Shown here: one piece after another, positions 7,601 through 15,730 of the stretch
How positions within the stretch are numbered: the stretch's first letter is position 1
Layout of the letters: each line of letters begins with the position of its first letter
Source: Methylovulum sp.
Lineage (GTDB): Bacteria > Pseudomonadota > Gammaproteobacteria > Methylococcales > Methylomonadaceae
Assembly: GCA_030653435.1 (NCBI GenBank)
Contig: JAURZI010000044.1
Location: 1-64,000, forward strand
Direction of reading: 5' to 3'
DNA: 64,000 nucleotides
Program-made: the position numbers and the translations under genes
Notes under the pieces: generated by a model
What the model saw: only the letters and a program-made list of their open reading frames with translations
Told to the model about the DNA's origin: nothing
Database searches by the model: none

Positions 7601-7948
7601 TATCAATGCCTTAATCACCGGTAAAAATTGCCAATCATTCTCCCAATGGCTATTCGCCAAATTTTTGCGTGTGCTATTCACAGGCACAATCCCTTCCGAA
7701 TTAAAACACCGCCGATTCCCCACAATCCAAACCAATTCACTCCGACTTCTCGAACGTTGCCAATGGCAAGCCACCGCCGTATTTTTTGTAGCCGTTTTGC
7801 GTAACAAGGTTTTAACGGCAATCAGGCCGTCTTCGGTGATGACGGTTTGCCAGGTGTTGTCGCCGATGCGGTTGGCAAAGGCATCGAGGACTCGGCGGGT
7901 GCGGGTTAGGGCTTTTTTCTGGCATTGGCTGACAAAGGTCACCATCAT
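4604..7948 (-). CDS. cas2-3: Type I-F fused Cas2-Cas3 nuclease-helicase
   Basis: The 1114-residue protein combines an N-terminal Cas2-like domain (about residues 1-95), an HD nuclease domain and a superfamily 2 helicase, the fusion diagnostic of subtype I-F. Visible motifs are LLHDWGKA for the HD nuclease (about residue 117), Walker A ASTGCGKT (about 415), the DEVD box VIDEVDDF (about 595) and the helicase motif VI region LAGRVRRHRH (about 890). It degrades DNA after Cascade binding and joins Cas1 in spacer integration. Its ATG overlaps the cas1 stop as ATGA. All core motifs are present, so it is probably active. Confidence 0.94.
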   Translation of the reverse strand: MMVTFVSQCQKKALTRTRRVLDAFANRIGDNTWQTVITEDGLIAVKTLLRKTATKNTAVACHWQRSRSRSELVWIVGNRRCFNSEGIVPVNSTRKNLANSHWENDWQFLPVIKALIAIAALLHDWGKATALFQSKLKSGTPKGDPLRHEWISCLLLNALVQQAGNTDEGWLQLLASGELNEQALKQAVATNNSKPLDNLPPIAQLVGWLILSHHRLPYRAEPKQEANQGRENLDKLLKGITATWGYQNKNDDEKRLQGCFNFPEGLLSQSKPWLKQLQKWSAKLWQNQPQIQSLLDNGSYRVVLHHARLCLMLGDHFYSSCEAEKEWKTTITLLANTDQHRKPKQKLDEHLVRVSEQALKISQTLSRFSTEMSLAYDIKNLKQKSPKGYEWQDKAVEKILNFKNQNQGGKSHGWFIVNMASTGCGKTIANAKIMRALSYDGDSLRFILALGLRTLTLQTGDEYKHRIGLSNDELAVLIGSAAVKELHEKTQQDNEELPSYEESGSESLETLLSEELDFDEAPTADFLDVLFPKHNPKLADKNKAFLYKPVLACTIDHIIAATETLRGGKYMLPCLRLLSSDLVIDEVDDFDGKDLIAIGRLIHLAGMLGRKVMISSATIPPAVAEGFFNAYQAGWTLHSHFRDTLPMVACAWVDEFGSQVQAVDNHDSTTRCQNYRAFHQAFITKRVSNLQKQPVKRKAFIVRCDDALAAKKDFQPVYFESIKQTAINLHQHHHTVDKTTGKRVSFGVIRVANIPPCVELTQYLLQAVWDETAPKIMAYHSRQVLLLRHQQEAHLDAVLKRKEANGAMPEAFNNPIIRTHLQTTTAQDVLYIVVATPVEEVGRDHDFDWAIIEPSSYRSIIQLAGRVRRHRHSAVEHANIAIMQFNLKALRHIATLKDYTPANWQRNGAPVFYRPGYEVKSLKLVTPDVCQLLDENALNTTINAIPRIQQPETLRPNQQLADLEHQALNNSLTHYQSKGPQGLQAWLSECWWLTAVPQQINRFRDNSQDDTLYLLWQDGKPMFNEKTERGDFVPFGDRANIKPAPPLSAEAQARLWLTRDYGTALRELLHNTDEEGEDEVLMLKKSKRYGEITFREEKRGWSYSDQFGLFPRKD

Positions 7949-8892
7949 GGCTGGTTTTCCTGTAAGGCTTGTTGTTTGACTTGTTCAAACATGAAATCCA
8001 GAGCTTTGTGTTCGGTGAATTTTTGCAGGAGTTGTTGGCGGAAGTCTTGTTCGCCCATTTTTTCTTTGGCTGAGATAAATGCCCACGGCAGGACGATGGC
8101 ATCTTTGATGAGGTCGGCGACATCGAAGACTAACGCGCCGCGCCGGGTTTTGCCGTGCATGACGGCAAAACCGTGCGGTATGCCCAGCACCCAGAGCGTG
8201 GTGGCGGCGAGTCCGTAGGCCAGGTAATTGCCGTGGTTTAAAAAGCCGTTGGCAAGGTCGGTGGCTTGGTGGTCGCGGGTGAAACCGCCCTGCCCTGTGC
8301 TTTGGGCGGCGTAGCGGTAGAGTTGTTTGGTGAGCAGGGCTTCGCGCTGGAGCAGGTCGCCCACTTTGTTGGCGGTGTCGATTTGGTTGCGGTGTGTTTT
8401 TAAGGATTCGCTAAGGCTATGGTCGTCGGTATAAAAGTTTTCGGCTTTTAAGTCGCGGTCTTTTTGCCAGATTTTTTGTAGGTAGTCGAGGCGGGCATGT
8501 TGGAAGCTTTTGGCGACGACGAGACGTTTTTGTTCATCAAACCAAAATGTTAGCCAACCTTGGACGTAGTCGGTGGGGCGGTATTCGCTTTGCGGGGTGA
8601 GCCATTCAATTTCGCTGCCGGAAAACAACGGCGTTCCACCGCCGCCGCAAAAACCGACCAATACGCCCGCACTGGCTAGCATCCGCATGGCGGCTTGGGT
8701 GATGGAGGTGCCTGTGCCCAGCAGGATGACTGTGGTGTTGGCGATGGGTATGTTCCAGTAATAGTTTTCGTCTTTGGCTTCGGTGAGGTACAGCACCCGA
8801 CCGTCTTTCTGCATGACCCGGCATTTTTCCAAGTAGTAAATATTCGCCCGCTTGGAATGCAAGATAGCTTTTAAGTCTGACAAGGCTTCCAT
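7945..8892 (-). CDS. cas1: CRISPR integrase Cas1 (type I-F)
   Basis: Inserts new spacers at the leader end of the array together with the Cas2 domain of Cas2-3. The length of 315 residues is typical for I-F Cas1. The N-terminal beta domain (LHSKRANIYYLEKCRVM) leads into the helical catalytic domain, where the metal ligands H in VMHGKTRRG and D in VFDVADLIKD (about residues 235-250) are present. A strong GGAGG ribosome site precedes the ATG by 6 bases. The gene begins only 26 bases after the AIM24-like gene and may be read through from it, since no separate promoter is obvious. Confidence 0.93.
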   Translation of the reverse strand: MEALSDLKAILHSKRANIYYLEKCRVMQKDGRVLYLTEAKDENYYWNIPIANTTVILLGTGTSITQAAMRMLASAGVLVGFCGGGGTPLFSGSEIEWLTPQSEYRPTDYVQGWLTFWFDEQKRLVVAKSFQHARLDYLQKIWQKDRDLKAENFYTDDHSLSESLKTHRNQIDTANKVGDLLQREALLTKQLYRYAAQSTGQGGFTRDHQATDLANGFLNHGNYLAYGLAATTLWVLGIPHGFAVMHGKTRRGALVFDVADLIKDAIVLPWAFISAKEKMGEQDFRQQLLQKFTEHKALDFMFEQVKQQALQENQP

Positions 8893-8918
8893 TAAGCGCC
8901 TCCGACGGGTTACGGTGC

Positions 8919-9623
8919 TCAGCCATTACCGGGCATTAATTTTAGCAGCCATGAGGCGAAATTTTCCCGGTTACGCGAGCAAATGATAACCTTGCCCTGC
9001 CCCGAAAACTTCAACACCATGCCTTCGCCGCTGGTAACGCTGTTGACGATCTGTCCTAGAAAGCCGCCGCTGCTTCGTGTGGCGACGGAAATTTCATGGT
9101 GCAAGCGGCTATCCCAGGCCACGACATGGGCATTGTCTATGGTGATGTCTTTGCCGGGCACGACATCGAGCGCGAAACTGGAGCCAAAGCCCGATACGGC
9201 CAGCTTGCCTGCCCCCGATGCTTCGCAAATAAAAAAACCGCCGGTTTGCCCAAACAAGGCTGTGCCTACGCCTTGTGTCCGCACATTCAGGTTGACGCCG
9301 CTTTCGGCAGCGACAAACGCGCCGTCGGTGAGCATATAGCTGTTAGCGCCCACGTCTAAAATGTCTATCGCGCCCGGTAAAGTCGGTGCCAACAGGCAAT
9401 CGCCATCGCCCTGCACTGCTTCGATATGTTGCTGAAAAAACGATTCGCCATTGGCAAAGCGGCGCATCAACGCACTGCCCAACCCCCCGGTCATTTTGCC
9501 TTTGAGTTCCAGCGTATGTTCCATCATTACCATCGCATTGGATTCGCAATAGATTTTTTCACCACGCCTAAGGCTGACATGTAAAAAAGGGTCGATATCA
9601 CCGGTTACCGTAAATGTTGACAT
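8919..9623 (-). CDS. AIM24 / TIGR00266 family protein
   Basis: A 234-residue all-beta protein of the AIM24 (TIGR00266) family, whose bacterial members have no firmly established biochemical role. The start at 9623 (MSTFTVTGDIDPFLHV) is chosen because AGGAG lies a few bases upstream; a longer frame would run further into comEC. Glycine-rich segments GKMTGGLGSALMRR and SSGGFLGQIVNSVTSGEG are typical of the fold. It overlaps the 3' end of comEC by 26 bases and is followed after 26 bases by cas1, so it probably shares transcription with one or both. Nothing links it functionally to CRISPR beyond position. Confidence 0.8.
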   Translation of the reverse strand: MSTFTVTGDIDPFLHVSLRRGEKIYCESNAMVMMEHTLELKGKMTGGLGSALMRRFANGESFFQQHIEAVQGDGDCLLAPTLPGAIDILDVGANSYMLTDGAFVAAESGVNLNVRTQGVGTALFGQTGGFFICEASGAGKLAVSGFGSSFALDVVPGKDITIDNAHVVAWDSRLHHEISVATRSSGGFLGQIVNSVTSGEGMVLKFSGQGKVIICSRNRENFASWLLKLMPGNG

Positions 9624-11913
9624 TGTTGTTCTCCTGTTCGCTGATGTAAAAGTCGGTTCGGCCATTATGCCAATACCGCGCGTCGATTTCACGCTGGGTA
9701 TGCACGGTTATGGCGTTATTTTCGGTCTGTAGGGTAATCGCGCCGTTGTCGGCGGTATTGAAGCTGTGGGCTTTAAGCTGCCGGTAACGGTTCAAGACCT
9801 CTTTGTGCGGATGTCCGAACGGGTTCCGGTAACCTGCCGAAATGACCACGGTATCCGGCTTAACGGCTTGCAGGAAAGGCTGTGTTGATGAGGTATGGCT
9901 GCCATGATGCGGTGCTATCAATACATCGGCTTTTAGCTGGCTACGATACGTCTTAAGCAATCCGGCTTCCGCGCCCGCTTCTATATCACCGGTCAACAGC
10001 ACCGACGCGTGTGCGGCTTCAATTTTCAACACACAGGAATGGTCATTGTCTGAAACGGCTGAACCGGACGGCGGCGACAACAGTGTAAAGTTGACGTGGT
10101 CCCATTGCCATGACTGCCCTGCCCTGCATCTGACCGGGGCAAAACCTTGCAATTGTTCCGGCACACTGGTCAGCACCAGATCGGTGGGCATGGCTTGCAA
10201 CAATGATGCTGCACCGCCAATATGGTCGTTATCGCCGTGGCTGATCACCAAGCGGTCCAGTTTAGCCACGCCATGCTCGTGTAAAAAAGGCAATAACACG
10301 CTCTGCCCCATATCGCTTTCGGCAGAGAATTTTGCCCCGGTATCATAAACCAGCCAGTGTCCGGCAGTTTGCACGGCAACCGCCAAACCTTGCCCGACAT
10401 CCAGCACCGTCAGATTGAGATCGCCTAATGCAGGTTTTTTGTCCTCGTTAAACATCAGCGGCAACAACAACACTAATCCTGCCCAGCGCGCAGGCCAGCC
10501 TCTAGGCGCCAGTAAAATCAACATACCGGGCACCGCAAAACCTAAGGCCCAATACGGGGGCTGCGGGTGGTTCAAGGTGGCGAACGGTAGCCTTGCCAAG
10601 TATGCCAGCAGCTCATACAACGCTTGTAAAACCAGATCGAGCAGAACAAACAGCGGTGCTGCCGCAGCTTGCCAGACCAGCATCAGCAACACGGCAAGCA
10701 ACGCACCAGGCACAACCAGCAAGCTGATGACCGGTACGGCAATAAAATTAGCCAGCGGTGCACAAAGAGATATTTGTTGGAAAAAGAACAGCAGTAGCGG
10801 CGATAATCCTAACGAGGTCACCCAATTAATCTTGATGGCTTCAGCTATAGGTCCGGATCGCCCCAAGCGTCCGGCAACAGCATAAACAATTATCGCAACG
10901 GCAAGGAATGACAGCCAAAACCCCGCAGCTAACACGGCGGTCGGCTCCAGCGCCAGCACGGCGACCAGTGCAACTGCCAATGTATTAAATGGTTGGAGAT
11001 GGCGTTGCCGGATAACGGCGAACATCAGTACCGTCAACATGACCACAGCACGTTGGGTGGGCACCGAAAAGCCCGCCAGCCCTGCATAAAAAATCCCGGC
11101 CAACATAGCGGCAAACGCCGCCACTTGTTGCGGCGGGTAAGCCAGGCAGCCGATCCATGCCCATAACCTGCGCGTCAGCAGATAAACCAGTCCGGCAACT
11201 AAGGCAATATGCGAACCGGAAATGACAACAAGGTGGGTAGTGCCGGTTTTGCGGAACACCTCCCATTGATGCGGCGTGATGCCGCTGCCGTCACCTATCA
11301 CCAGCGCTTTTAATAAGCCGCCATGCTTGCCGCCGTTAGGCAAGCGGTCGCTGATCGTTTGTCGCCAGACCGCAATGCTGGTCCAGAATGTCTTCTGCCC
11401 GGTCAGGACAGGCTTGGGGAAGCTTCGTACATAACCGGTCGCGCCTATGCCTTCAGTGAATAGCCAGCGCTCGTAATCAAATCCGCCCGGATTCAAACTG
11501 CCGTGGGGCGGCTTCAACCGGGTTGTAAATGTCCAGTGCTGGCCCGCTTTGACGTCGGTATTGGGGTAATACCAGTTTAACCTCAGTTTCGACGGCAATG
11601 GCTGTGTCGATTCCTTGACCACAAAATCGAAGCGTATGCGCCGATCATCTTGTTCCGGCAAATTGCCAACCACGCCGCCGACCTGCACATCAACCCCGGC
11701 AAGTTGCTCAGGCAAGCGGTCTGCCAGTCGCGCCGCCGCAAACACTATCACCCAAACTACGCCGATTACAAAAAACAATCCGCGCCAATAACGCAACCAG
11801 ACCATGAGCCCGGCACCAGCAGCCAAAGCCAGCAGCCATAGTACATCCGGCAATGTAGCAAACTGCTGGACCAGCAAGATACCTGCTAAAAACGCCAATG
11901 CGGAAAGTATCAT
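9598..11913 (-). CDS. comEC: DNA internalisation protein ComEC/Rec2
   Basis: Inner-membrane channel for uptake of transforming single-stranded DNA. The 771 residues carry an N-terminal membrane region (ILSALAFLAGILLVQQ), an OB-like periplasmic domain around residues 70-170, the multi-helix Competence domain (LVVISGSHIALVAGL and following, about residues 225-480), and a C-terminal metallo-beta-lactamase-like domain (VLDVGQGLAVAV, ISHGDNDHIGGA, IAPHHGSHTSS). The HxDxDH-type metal motif is intact. It is transcribed away from the DUF2062 gene and overlaps the AIM24-like gene downstream. It suggests natural competence, although no pilus genes are in this window. Confidence 0.92.
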   Translation of the reverse strand: MILSALAFLAGILLVQQFATLPDVLWLLALAAGAGLMVWLRYWRGLFFVIGVVWVIVFAAARLADRLPEQLAGVDVQVGGVVGNLPEQDDRRIRFDFVVKESTQPLPSKLRLNWYYPNTDVKAGQHWTFTTRLKPPHGSLNPGGFDYERWLFTEGIGATGYVRSFPKPVLTGQKTFWTSIAVWRQTISDRLPNGGKHGGLLKALVIGDGSGITPHQWEVFRKTGTTHLVVISGSHIALVAGLVYLLTRRLWAWIGCLAYPPQQVAAFAAMLAGIFYAGLAGFSVPTQRAVVMLTVLMFAVIRQRHLQPFNTLAVALVAVLALEPTAVLAAGFWLSFLAVAIIVYAVAGRLGRSGPIAEAIKINWVTSLGLSPLLLFFFQQISLCAPLANFIAVPVISLLVVPGALLAVLLMLVWQAAAAPLFVLLDLVLQALYELLAYLARLPFATLNHPQPPYWALGFAVPGMLILLAPRGWPARWAGLVLLLPLMFNEDKKPALGDLNLTVLDVGQGLAVAVQTAGHWLVYDTGAKFSAESDMGQSVLLPFLHEHGVAKLDRLVISHGDNDHIGGAASLLQAMPTDLVLTSVPEQLQGFAPVRCRAGQSWQWDHVNFTLLSPPSGSAVSDNDHSCVLKIEAAHASVLLTGDIEAGAEAGLLKTYRSQLKADVLIAPHHGSHTSSTQPFLQAVKPDTVVISAGYRNPFGHPHKEVLNRYRQLKAHSFNTADNGAITLQTENNAITVHTQREIDARYWHNGRTDFYISEQENNNVNIYGNR

Positions 11914-11985
11914 GGGTAGCCTTGGTATTTAGTGTAACAAATCTCTGCTAGACTGCCGGACATCCCCATCTTATAGGCGACCACG

Positions 11986-12528
11986 ATGCCCAAAGTCTTT
12001 CTGACCAAGTACATGCCTGACCCTGAATGGATAAAAAACCATAAGCAGCTCCAGTTTTTGGGCAACAAACTGCATGATCCCAATTTCTGGCATTTAAACC
12101 GCCGCTCTGTTGCCAAGGCTTTTGCCGTGGGCCTGTTTTCGGCCTGGATTCCCGTTCCCGGACAAATGCTCATTGCGACAACCAGCGCCCTTTATTTTCG
12201 CGCCAATCTACCTATTGCTATCGCATTGGTCTGGCTGACCAACCCGATCACGATACCGCCGTTATTTTATTTTGCTTACCGGGTTGGCCTGGGATTTTTT
12301 AATAGGCTAGCGCCCACCGAAAGTTTTAAGTTCTCATTGGAAGGCATCATGTCGGGCCTGGGCAATGCTTGGGAGCCTTTTCTATGGGGCTGTTTTATTA
12401 TGGCTATCAGTTGCTCGCTGATAGGCTATTTCGGCATAAATTTTTTTTGGCGTCATCGTGTCACCAAAAAATGGGCGGCAAGAAAACTGCAAAGAAGTTG
12501 TGCAGTTTCCGAGTCCGATAACCGATAA
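11986..12528 (+). CDS. DUF2062 domain membrane protein
   Basis: A 180-residue protein of the DUF2062 family. Its N-terminus LTKYMPDPEWIKNHKQL and the segment SAWIPVPGQMLIA, followed by LTNPITIPPLFYFAYRVG, are the family hallmarks. Two or three hydrophobic helices (about residues 45-75, 85-110 and 130-160) indicate an inner-membrane location. It is divergent from comEC across 72 bases, an arrangement that would place both promoters in that short gap, and convergent with lolD. The molecular role of DUF2062 proteins is unknown to me. Confidence 0.85.
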   Translation: MPKVFLTKYMPDPEWIKNHKQLQFLGNKLHDPNFWHLNRRSVAKAFAVGLFSAWIPVPGQMLIATTSALYFRANLPIAIALVWLTNPITIPPLFYFAYRVGLGFFNRLAPTESFKFSLEGIMSGLGNAWEPFLWGCFIMAISCSLIGYFGINFFWRHRVTKKWAARKLQRSCAVSESDNR

Positions 12529-12566
12529 TACAGGCGCAGTTCAATGGATGGCGTGCGAAAGCGGTG

Positions 12567-13250
12567 TTAAGCGCCGATTATCACGCCATCTTCCATATGC
12601 AAAACCTTACCCATTTTGGCCGCCAATTCATGGTCATGCGTGACCACCAAAAAGCTGACGCTCAGTTCCTGATTCAATTCCAGCATCAGTTGATAGACCT
12701 GTTCTGCTGTTTTACTGTCCAGATTGCCGGTGGGTTCGTCCGCCAGCACCAGTGCGGGCTTATTGATTAACGCCCTGGCCACCGCCGCCCGTTGCCTTTC
12801 GCCGCCGGATAATTCCCCCGGCTTATGCTCGACACGATGCCCCAAGCCGACCCGCGCCAATAATGCAGCGGCCTGCAAACGCGCTTGTTTGACCGACTCC
12901 CCGCCGATCAGCAACGGCATCGCAACATTTTCCAACACGGTAAATTCACCCAGTAAATGATGCGATTGATAAATAAACCCTAGCGATTTGTTCCTGAGTC
13001 TGGCCAGCTTTGTTGCGCCGACTTTATTCAGATTAACGCCGTCCAACACCACCTCGCCGCCGGTCGGCTTATCCAGACCGCCCAGCAGATGCAGCAACGT
13101 GCTTTTGCCGGAACCTGACGCGCCCATGATAGCGATGCGCTCACCGGTGCCTATAGACAAATCTACGCCTTTCAGGACCTCAACATCCAGATCCCCCTGC
13201 TTATAGCGTTTGGTCAATTGTCGGCAGCATAAGATGGCTGTGTTATTCAT
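12567..13250 (-). CDS. lolD: Lipoprotein-releasing system ATPase LolD
   Basis: The 227-residue ABC ATPase powers release of outer-membrane lipoproteins from the inner membrane to LolA. Walker [10 protein letters not shown], the signature [15 protein letters not shown], Walker [13 protein letters not shown] and the H-loop VVTHDHELA are all present. The start at 13250 ([16 protein letters not shown]) overlaps the last 8 bases of the permease gene lolC, so the two are co-translated. The GNLDS D-loop and [10 protein letters not shown] opening are typical of the LolD/MacB group. A second permease gene is not adjacent, consistent with a single LolC/E-like (LolF-type) partner. Confidence 0.93.
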   Translation of the reverse strand: MNNTAILCCRQLTKRYKQGDLDVEVLKGVDLSIGTGERIAIMGASGSGKSTLLHLLGGLDKPTGGEVVLDGVNLNKVGATKLARLRNKSLGFIYQSHHLLGEFTVLENVAMPLLIGGESVKQARLQAAALLARVGLGHRVEHKPGELSGGERQRAAVARALINKPALVLADEPTGNLDSKTAEQVYQLMLELNQELSVSFLVVTHDHELAAKMGKVLHMEDGVIIGA

Positions 13251-14490
13251 ATCGGAGCACTTCCGCCGGATTGATTTTCGAAGCCTGCCAAGCAGGATAA
13301 ACGGTTGCCAATAAGGACAACAAAAATGCCATGCCGGCAATGACATAGACATCGGCCCAGATTAATTGGGACGGCAGGTCGCTGATGTAATAGACCTGTG
13401 CAGACAGGAACTTGATATTAAAGGCTTGTTCGATGTGCTTGACCAAATCGGCAACGTTTAATGCCAACAACACGCCGCCTATTGTGCCCAGCAAGGTGCC
13501 GACGACGCCGATGACGGTACCCAACACCATAAAAATGCCCATCACCGACGCCGAGGTTAAGCCCTGGGTTTTCAGTATCGCTATGTCGCCGCGTTTGTCG
13601 GTCACTACCATAATCAGTGTGGAGACGATATTAAAAGCAGCCACTGCAACCATTAACAACAAGATAATTGACATGACACGCTTTTCCATCTTGATGGCCT
13701 GAAAGAAATTATCATGGGCTGTCGTCCAGTCACTAACCCGGTAATCCTCATAAAAAGCCGTAGCCAGCGCCTGCGTGATCTGCGGTGCGTTGAGCAAATC
13801 ATCCAGTTTGATACGCAAGGCCGAAACCGAGCTGTCCATACGGAATAATTTAGCTGCATCCTCCAGGTGGACAAAAGCCATGTTGCGGTCGTATTCATAC
13901 ATGCCGACTTTAAAGATACCGACCACGGTAAAACGGCGCATTCTGGGCACGATGCCGGCAGGTGTCGAATTGACTTGCGGGCTGATGATCGTAATTTTAT
14001 CGCCGACCAGCACGCCCAAATAATTGGCCAGTTCCGCACCTAAAACAATGCCGTAAGCGCCGGCAACCAGATCGGACAATTTTCCGGCCTCCATTTTTTC
14101 GGCCACTTCCGACACCTGAGCTTCCGCAACAGGCAAAATGCCGCTTAGCACCGTGCCGCTAACCCGTCGATCCGCATTAATCATCACTTGACCATTAATG
14201 AACGGGGCTGCGCCCTGCACATGAGGATAGCCTTTAATTTTTTGATCCAGCACCTGCCAGTCATCCAGTTGCCCGTATTTTCCGGTTATTGTTGCATGCG
14301 AGGTCATACTGAGCATGCGCTCGCTAATTTCACCGACAAAGCCGTTCATGACCGATAACACGGTAATGAGCGCGGTGACGCTTAGGGCAATACCTAACAC
14401 AGAGGCCAGCGTGACGAAAGAAATGAATTGCGTGCGGCGTTCGGCCCGCGTATAGCGCAGGCCAATATAAAAAATCAAGGGTTTGAACAT
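13243..14490 (-). CDS. lolC: Lipoprotein-releasing ABC transporter permease LolC/E
   Basis: A 415-residue inner-membrane permease with four helices: one near the N-terminus ([24 protein letters not shown]) and three at the C-terminus (about residues 270-400), with a large periplasmic MacB-like domain between. The start [24 protein letters not shown] and the [15 protein letters not shown] segment are family signatures. It works with LolD in lipoprotein sorting. It is the first gene of the pair, and fur lies 55 bases upstream in the same direction. Only one permease gene is present here, so the complex may be homodimeric. Confidence 0.92.
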   Translation of the reverse strand: MFKPLIFYIGLRYTRAERRTQFISFVTLASVLGIALSVTALITVLSVMNGFVGEISERMLSMTSHATITGKYGQLDDWQVLDQKIKGYPHVQGAAPFINGQVMINADRRVSGTVLSGILPVAEAQVSEVAEKMEAGKLSDLVAGAYGIVLGAELANYLGVLVGDKITIISPQVNSTPAGIVPRMRRFTVVGIFKVGMYEYDRNMAFVHLEDAAKLFRMDSSVSALRIKLDDLLNAPQITQALATAFYEDYRVSDWTTAHDNFFQAIKMEKRVMSIILLLMVAVAAFNIVSTLIMVVTDKRGDIAILKTQGLTSASVMGIFMVLGTVIGVVGTLLGTIGGVLLALNVADLVKHIEQAFNIKFLSAQVYYISDLPSQLIWADVYVIAGMAFLLSLLATVYPAWQASKINPAEVLRYE

Positions 14491-14545
14491 GAAGTCTCTA
14501 GTTAGTGGTCAGGAAAGGCTATAGATAAATAATGGCAGGAAGAGG

Positions 14546-14962
14546 CTAGCCTGACTTGCACGCCGGGCAATACCCGTAGAGATAAAGGCCGTGGTCGGTC
14601 AATTCATAGCCTAGTCTTGCGGCAATTTCTTTTTGGCGGGTTTCTATCACGTCATCGGCAAATTCATCGACCTTGCCGCATTTGATGCAGAGGATGTGGT
14701 CGTGATGGTCGGCTGTGCTCAGTTCAAACACGGAATTGCCGCCTTCAAAATGATGCCGCGTCACCAGCCCGGCGGCCTCAAACTGTGTCAATACCCGATA
14801 CACGGTAGCCAACCCGATGTCTTCGTCTTCGCTTAGCAGAATTTTATAGACTTTTTCTGCGGTTAAATGCCGTTCATCAACCTGTTTTTCTAAAATTTGA
14901 AGAATTTTAACCCGCGGCAAAGTGACCTTCAGGCCGGCATTTCTTAAATCGTGCGTTTCCAA
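14546..14962 (-). CDS. fur: Ferric uptake regulator Fur
   Basis: A 138-residue iron-dependent repressor. The winged-helix N-terminal half contains LKVTLPRVKILQIL and ATVYRVLTQFEAAGLV. The metal site DHHDHILCIKCGKVDEF (about residues 86-102) and a second C-x2-C near the C-terminus (YCPACKSG) are intact. It is divergent from bamE, the usual order in gammaproteobacteria. It is the likely regulator of the bfd-bfr promoter at 25988-26010 and possibly of the AATGAGAATT elements near 42 kb. No clear Fur box was seen in front of fur itself. Confidence 0.95.
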   Translation of the reverse strand: METHDLRNAGLKVTLPRVKILQILEKQVDERHLTAEKVYKILLSEDEDIGLATVYRVLTQFEAAGLVTRHHFEGGNSVFELSTADHHDHILCIKCGKVDEFADDVIETRQKEIAARLGYELTDHGLYLYGYCPACKSG

Positions 14963-15120
14963 TGTTGAGCTCCAGTTAATCCTGACCTACAGTTTACGGT
15001 TCTGTACATTGTAGTCTTTTTTAGGCATTGAGGGCATCTTTCAATCCTTGGCGCGCACCAGAATAAGCCCAAAGCCAGCCGCATACGCCCGGTATGGGCA
15101 ACTAAAGCCGGTCTGTTTTG

Positions 15121-15136
15121 GCACAGTTAGCTGTGC
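15121..15136. other. Perfect 6-bp hairpin in the fur-bamE gap
   Basis: GCACAG-TTAG-CTGTGC forms a perfect palindrome in the 244-base divergent region between fur (start 14962) and bamE (start 15207). A second inverted repeat, AGGAT...ATCCT, lies near 15151-15171. Neither is followed by a T-run, so an operator or mRNA-leader role is as likely as a terminator. Confidence 0.3.
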
Positions 15137-15206
15137 TTGTGACAGTTTTATAGGATAATGTTTTAACATCCTGTATTATTTTCTTTTTCTCTCATTTTGC
15201 CGCCCC

Positions 15207-15722
15207 ATGAGTAAGTTGCTTTTTTCTTTTTGCCTGTTGGCAAGTCTGTCCCTCGCCTCCTGTTCTATGGTTTTAAATAATTTGCCTGGCGTCTACAGCC
15301 TGGAAATCCAACAGGGCAATATCGTCGATCAGGACATGATCGACCAGTTGCGCCCAGGCATGAACAAGCGCCAGGTGCTCTACATCATGGGTTCGCCGAT
15401 GCTGGTTGACACTTTCCACCAAAAACGCTGGGATTATGTCTATTCAGACCAGCCCAAAGGCGAAGATAGGGTGCAAAAACGCATTACGCTGGTTTTTGAC
15501 CACGACCAAATTATCGGTATACAAGGTGATTTAAGGCCTAGCGCCGTACCCGTATCCAAATCGACAAACGAAACCACGGTAGACGTGCCCAAACGCGACC
15601 TTGACAGAACGCTGTGGGAAAAAATCACCGGATTATTTGGCTACGACGGTGGCAATAGCCCGTCCCAAAAAGAACCGGCTGCTCTAAAGCCTACAGAAGA
15701 TGCCGAAGACAGGTCGTATTAA
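15207..15722 (+). CDS. bamE: Outer membrane assembly lipoprotein BamE
   Basis: A lipoprotein of the BAM complex (SmpA/OmlA family). The signal peptide ends in the lipobox LASC (residues 16-19). The core motif [23 protein letters not shown] and the following [12 protein letters not shown] are typical. At 171 residues it is longer than E. coli BamE (113), with a low-complexity C-terminal tail rich in Asp, Pro and Lys after about residue 115. It is divergent from fur. selO follows after 8 bases, so they may be co-transcribed. Confidence 0.93.
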   Translation: MSKLLFSFCLLASLSLASCSMVLNNLPGVYSLEIQQGNIVDQDMIDQLRPGMNKRQVLYIMGSPMLVDTFHQKRWDYVYSDQPKGEDRVQKRITLVFDHDQIIGIQGDLRPSAVPVSKSTNETTVDVPKRDLDRTLWEKITGLFGYDGGNSPSQKEPAALKPTEDAEDRSY

Positions 15723-15730
15723 GCCATGAA

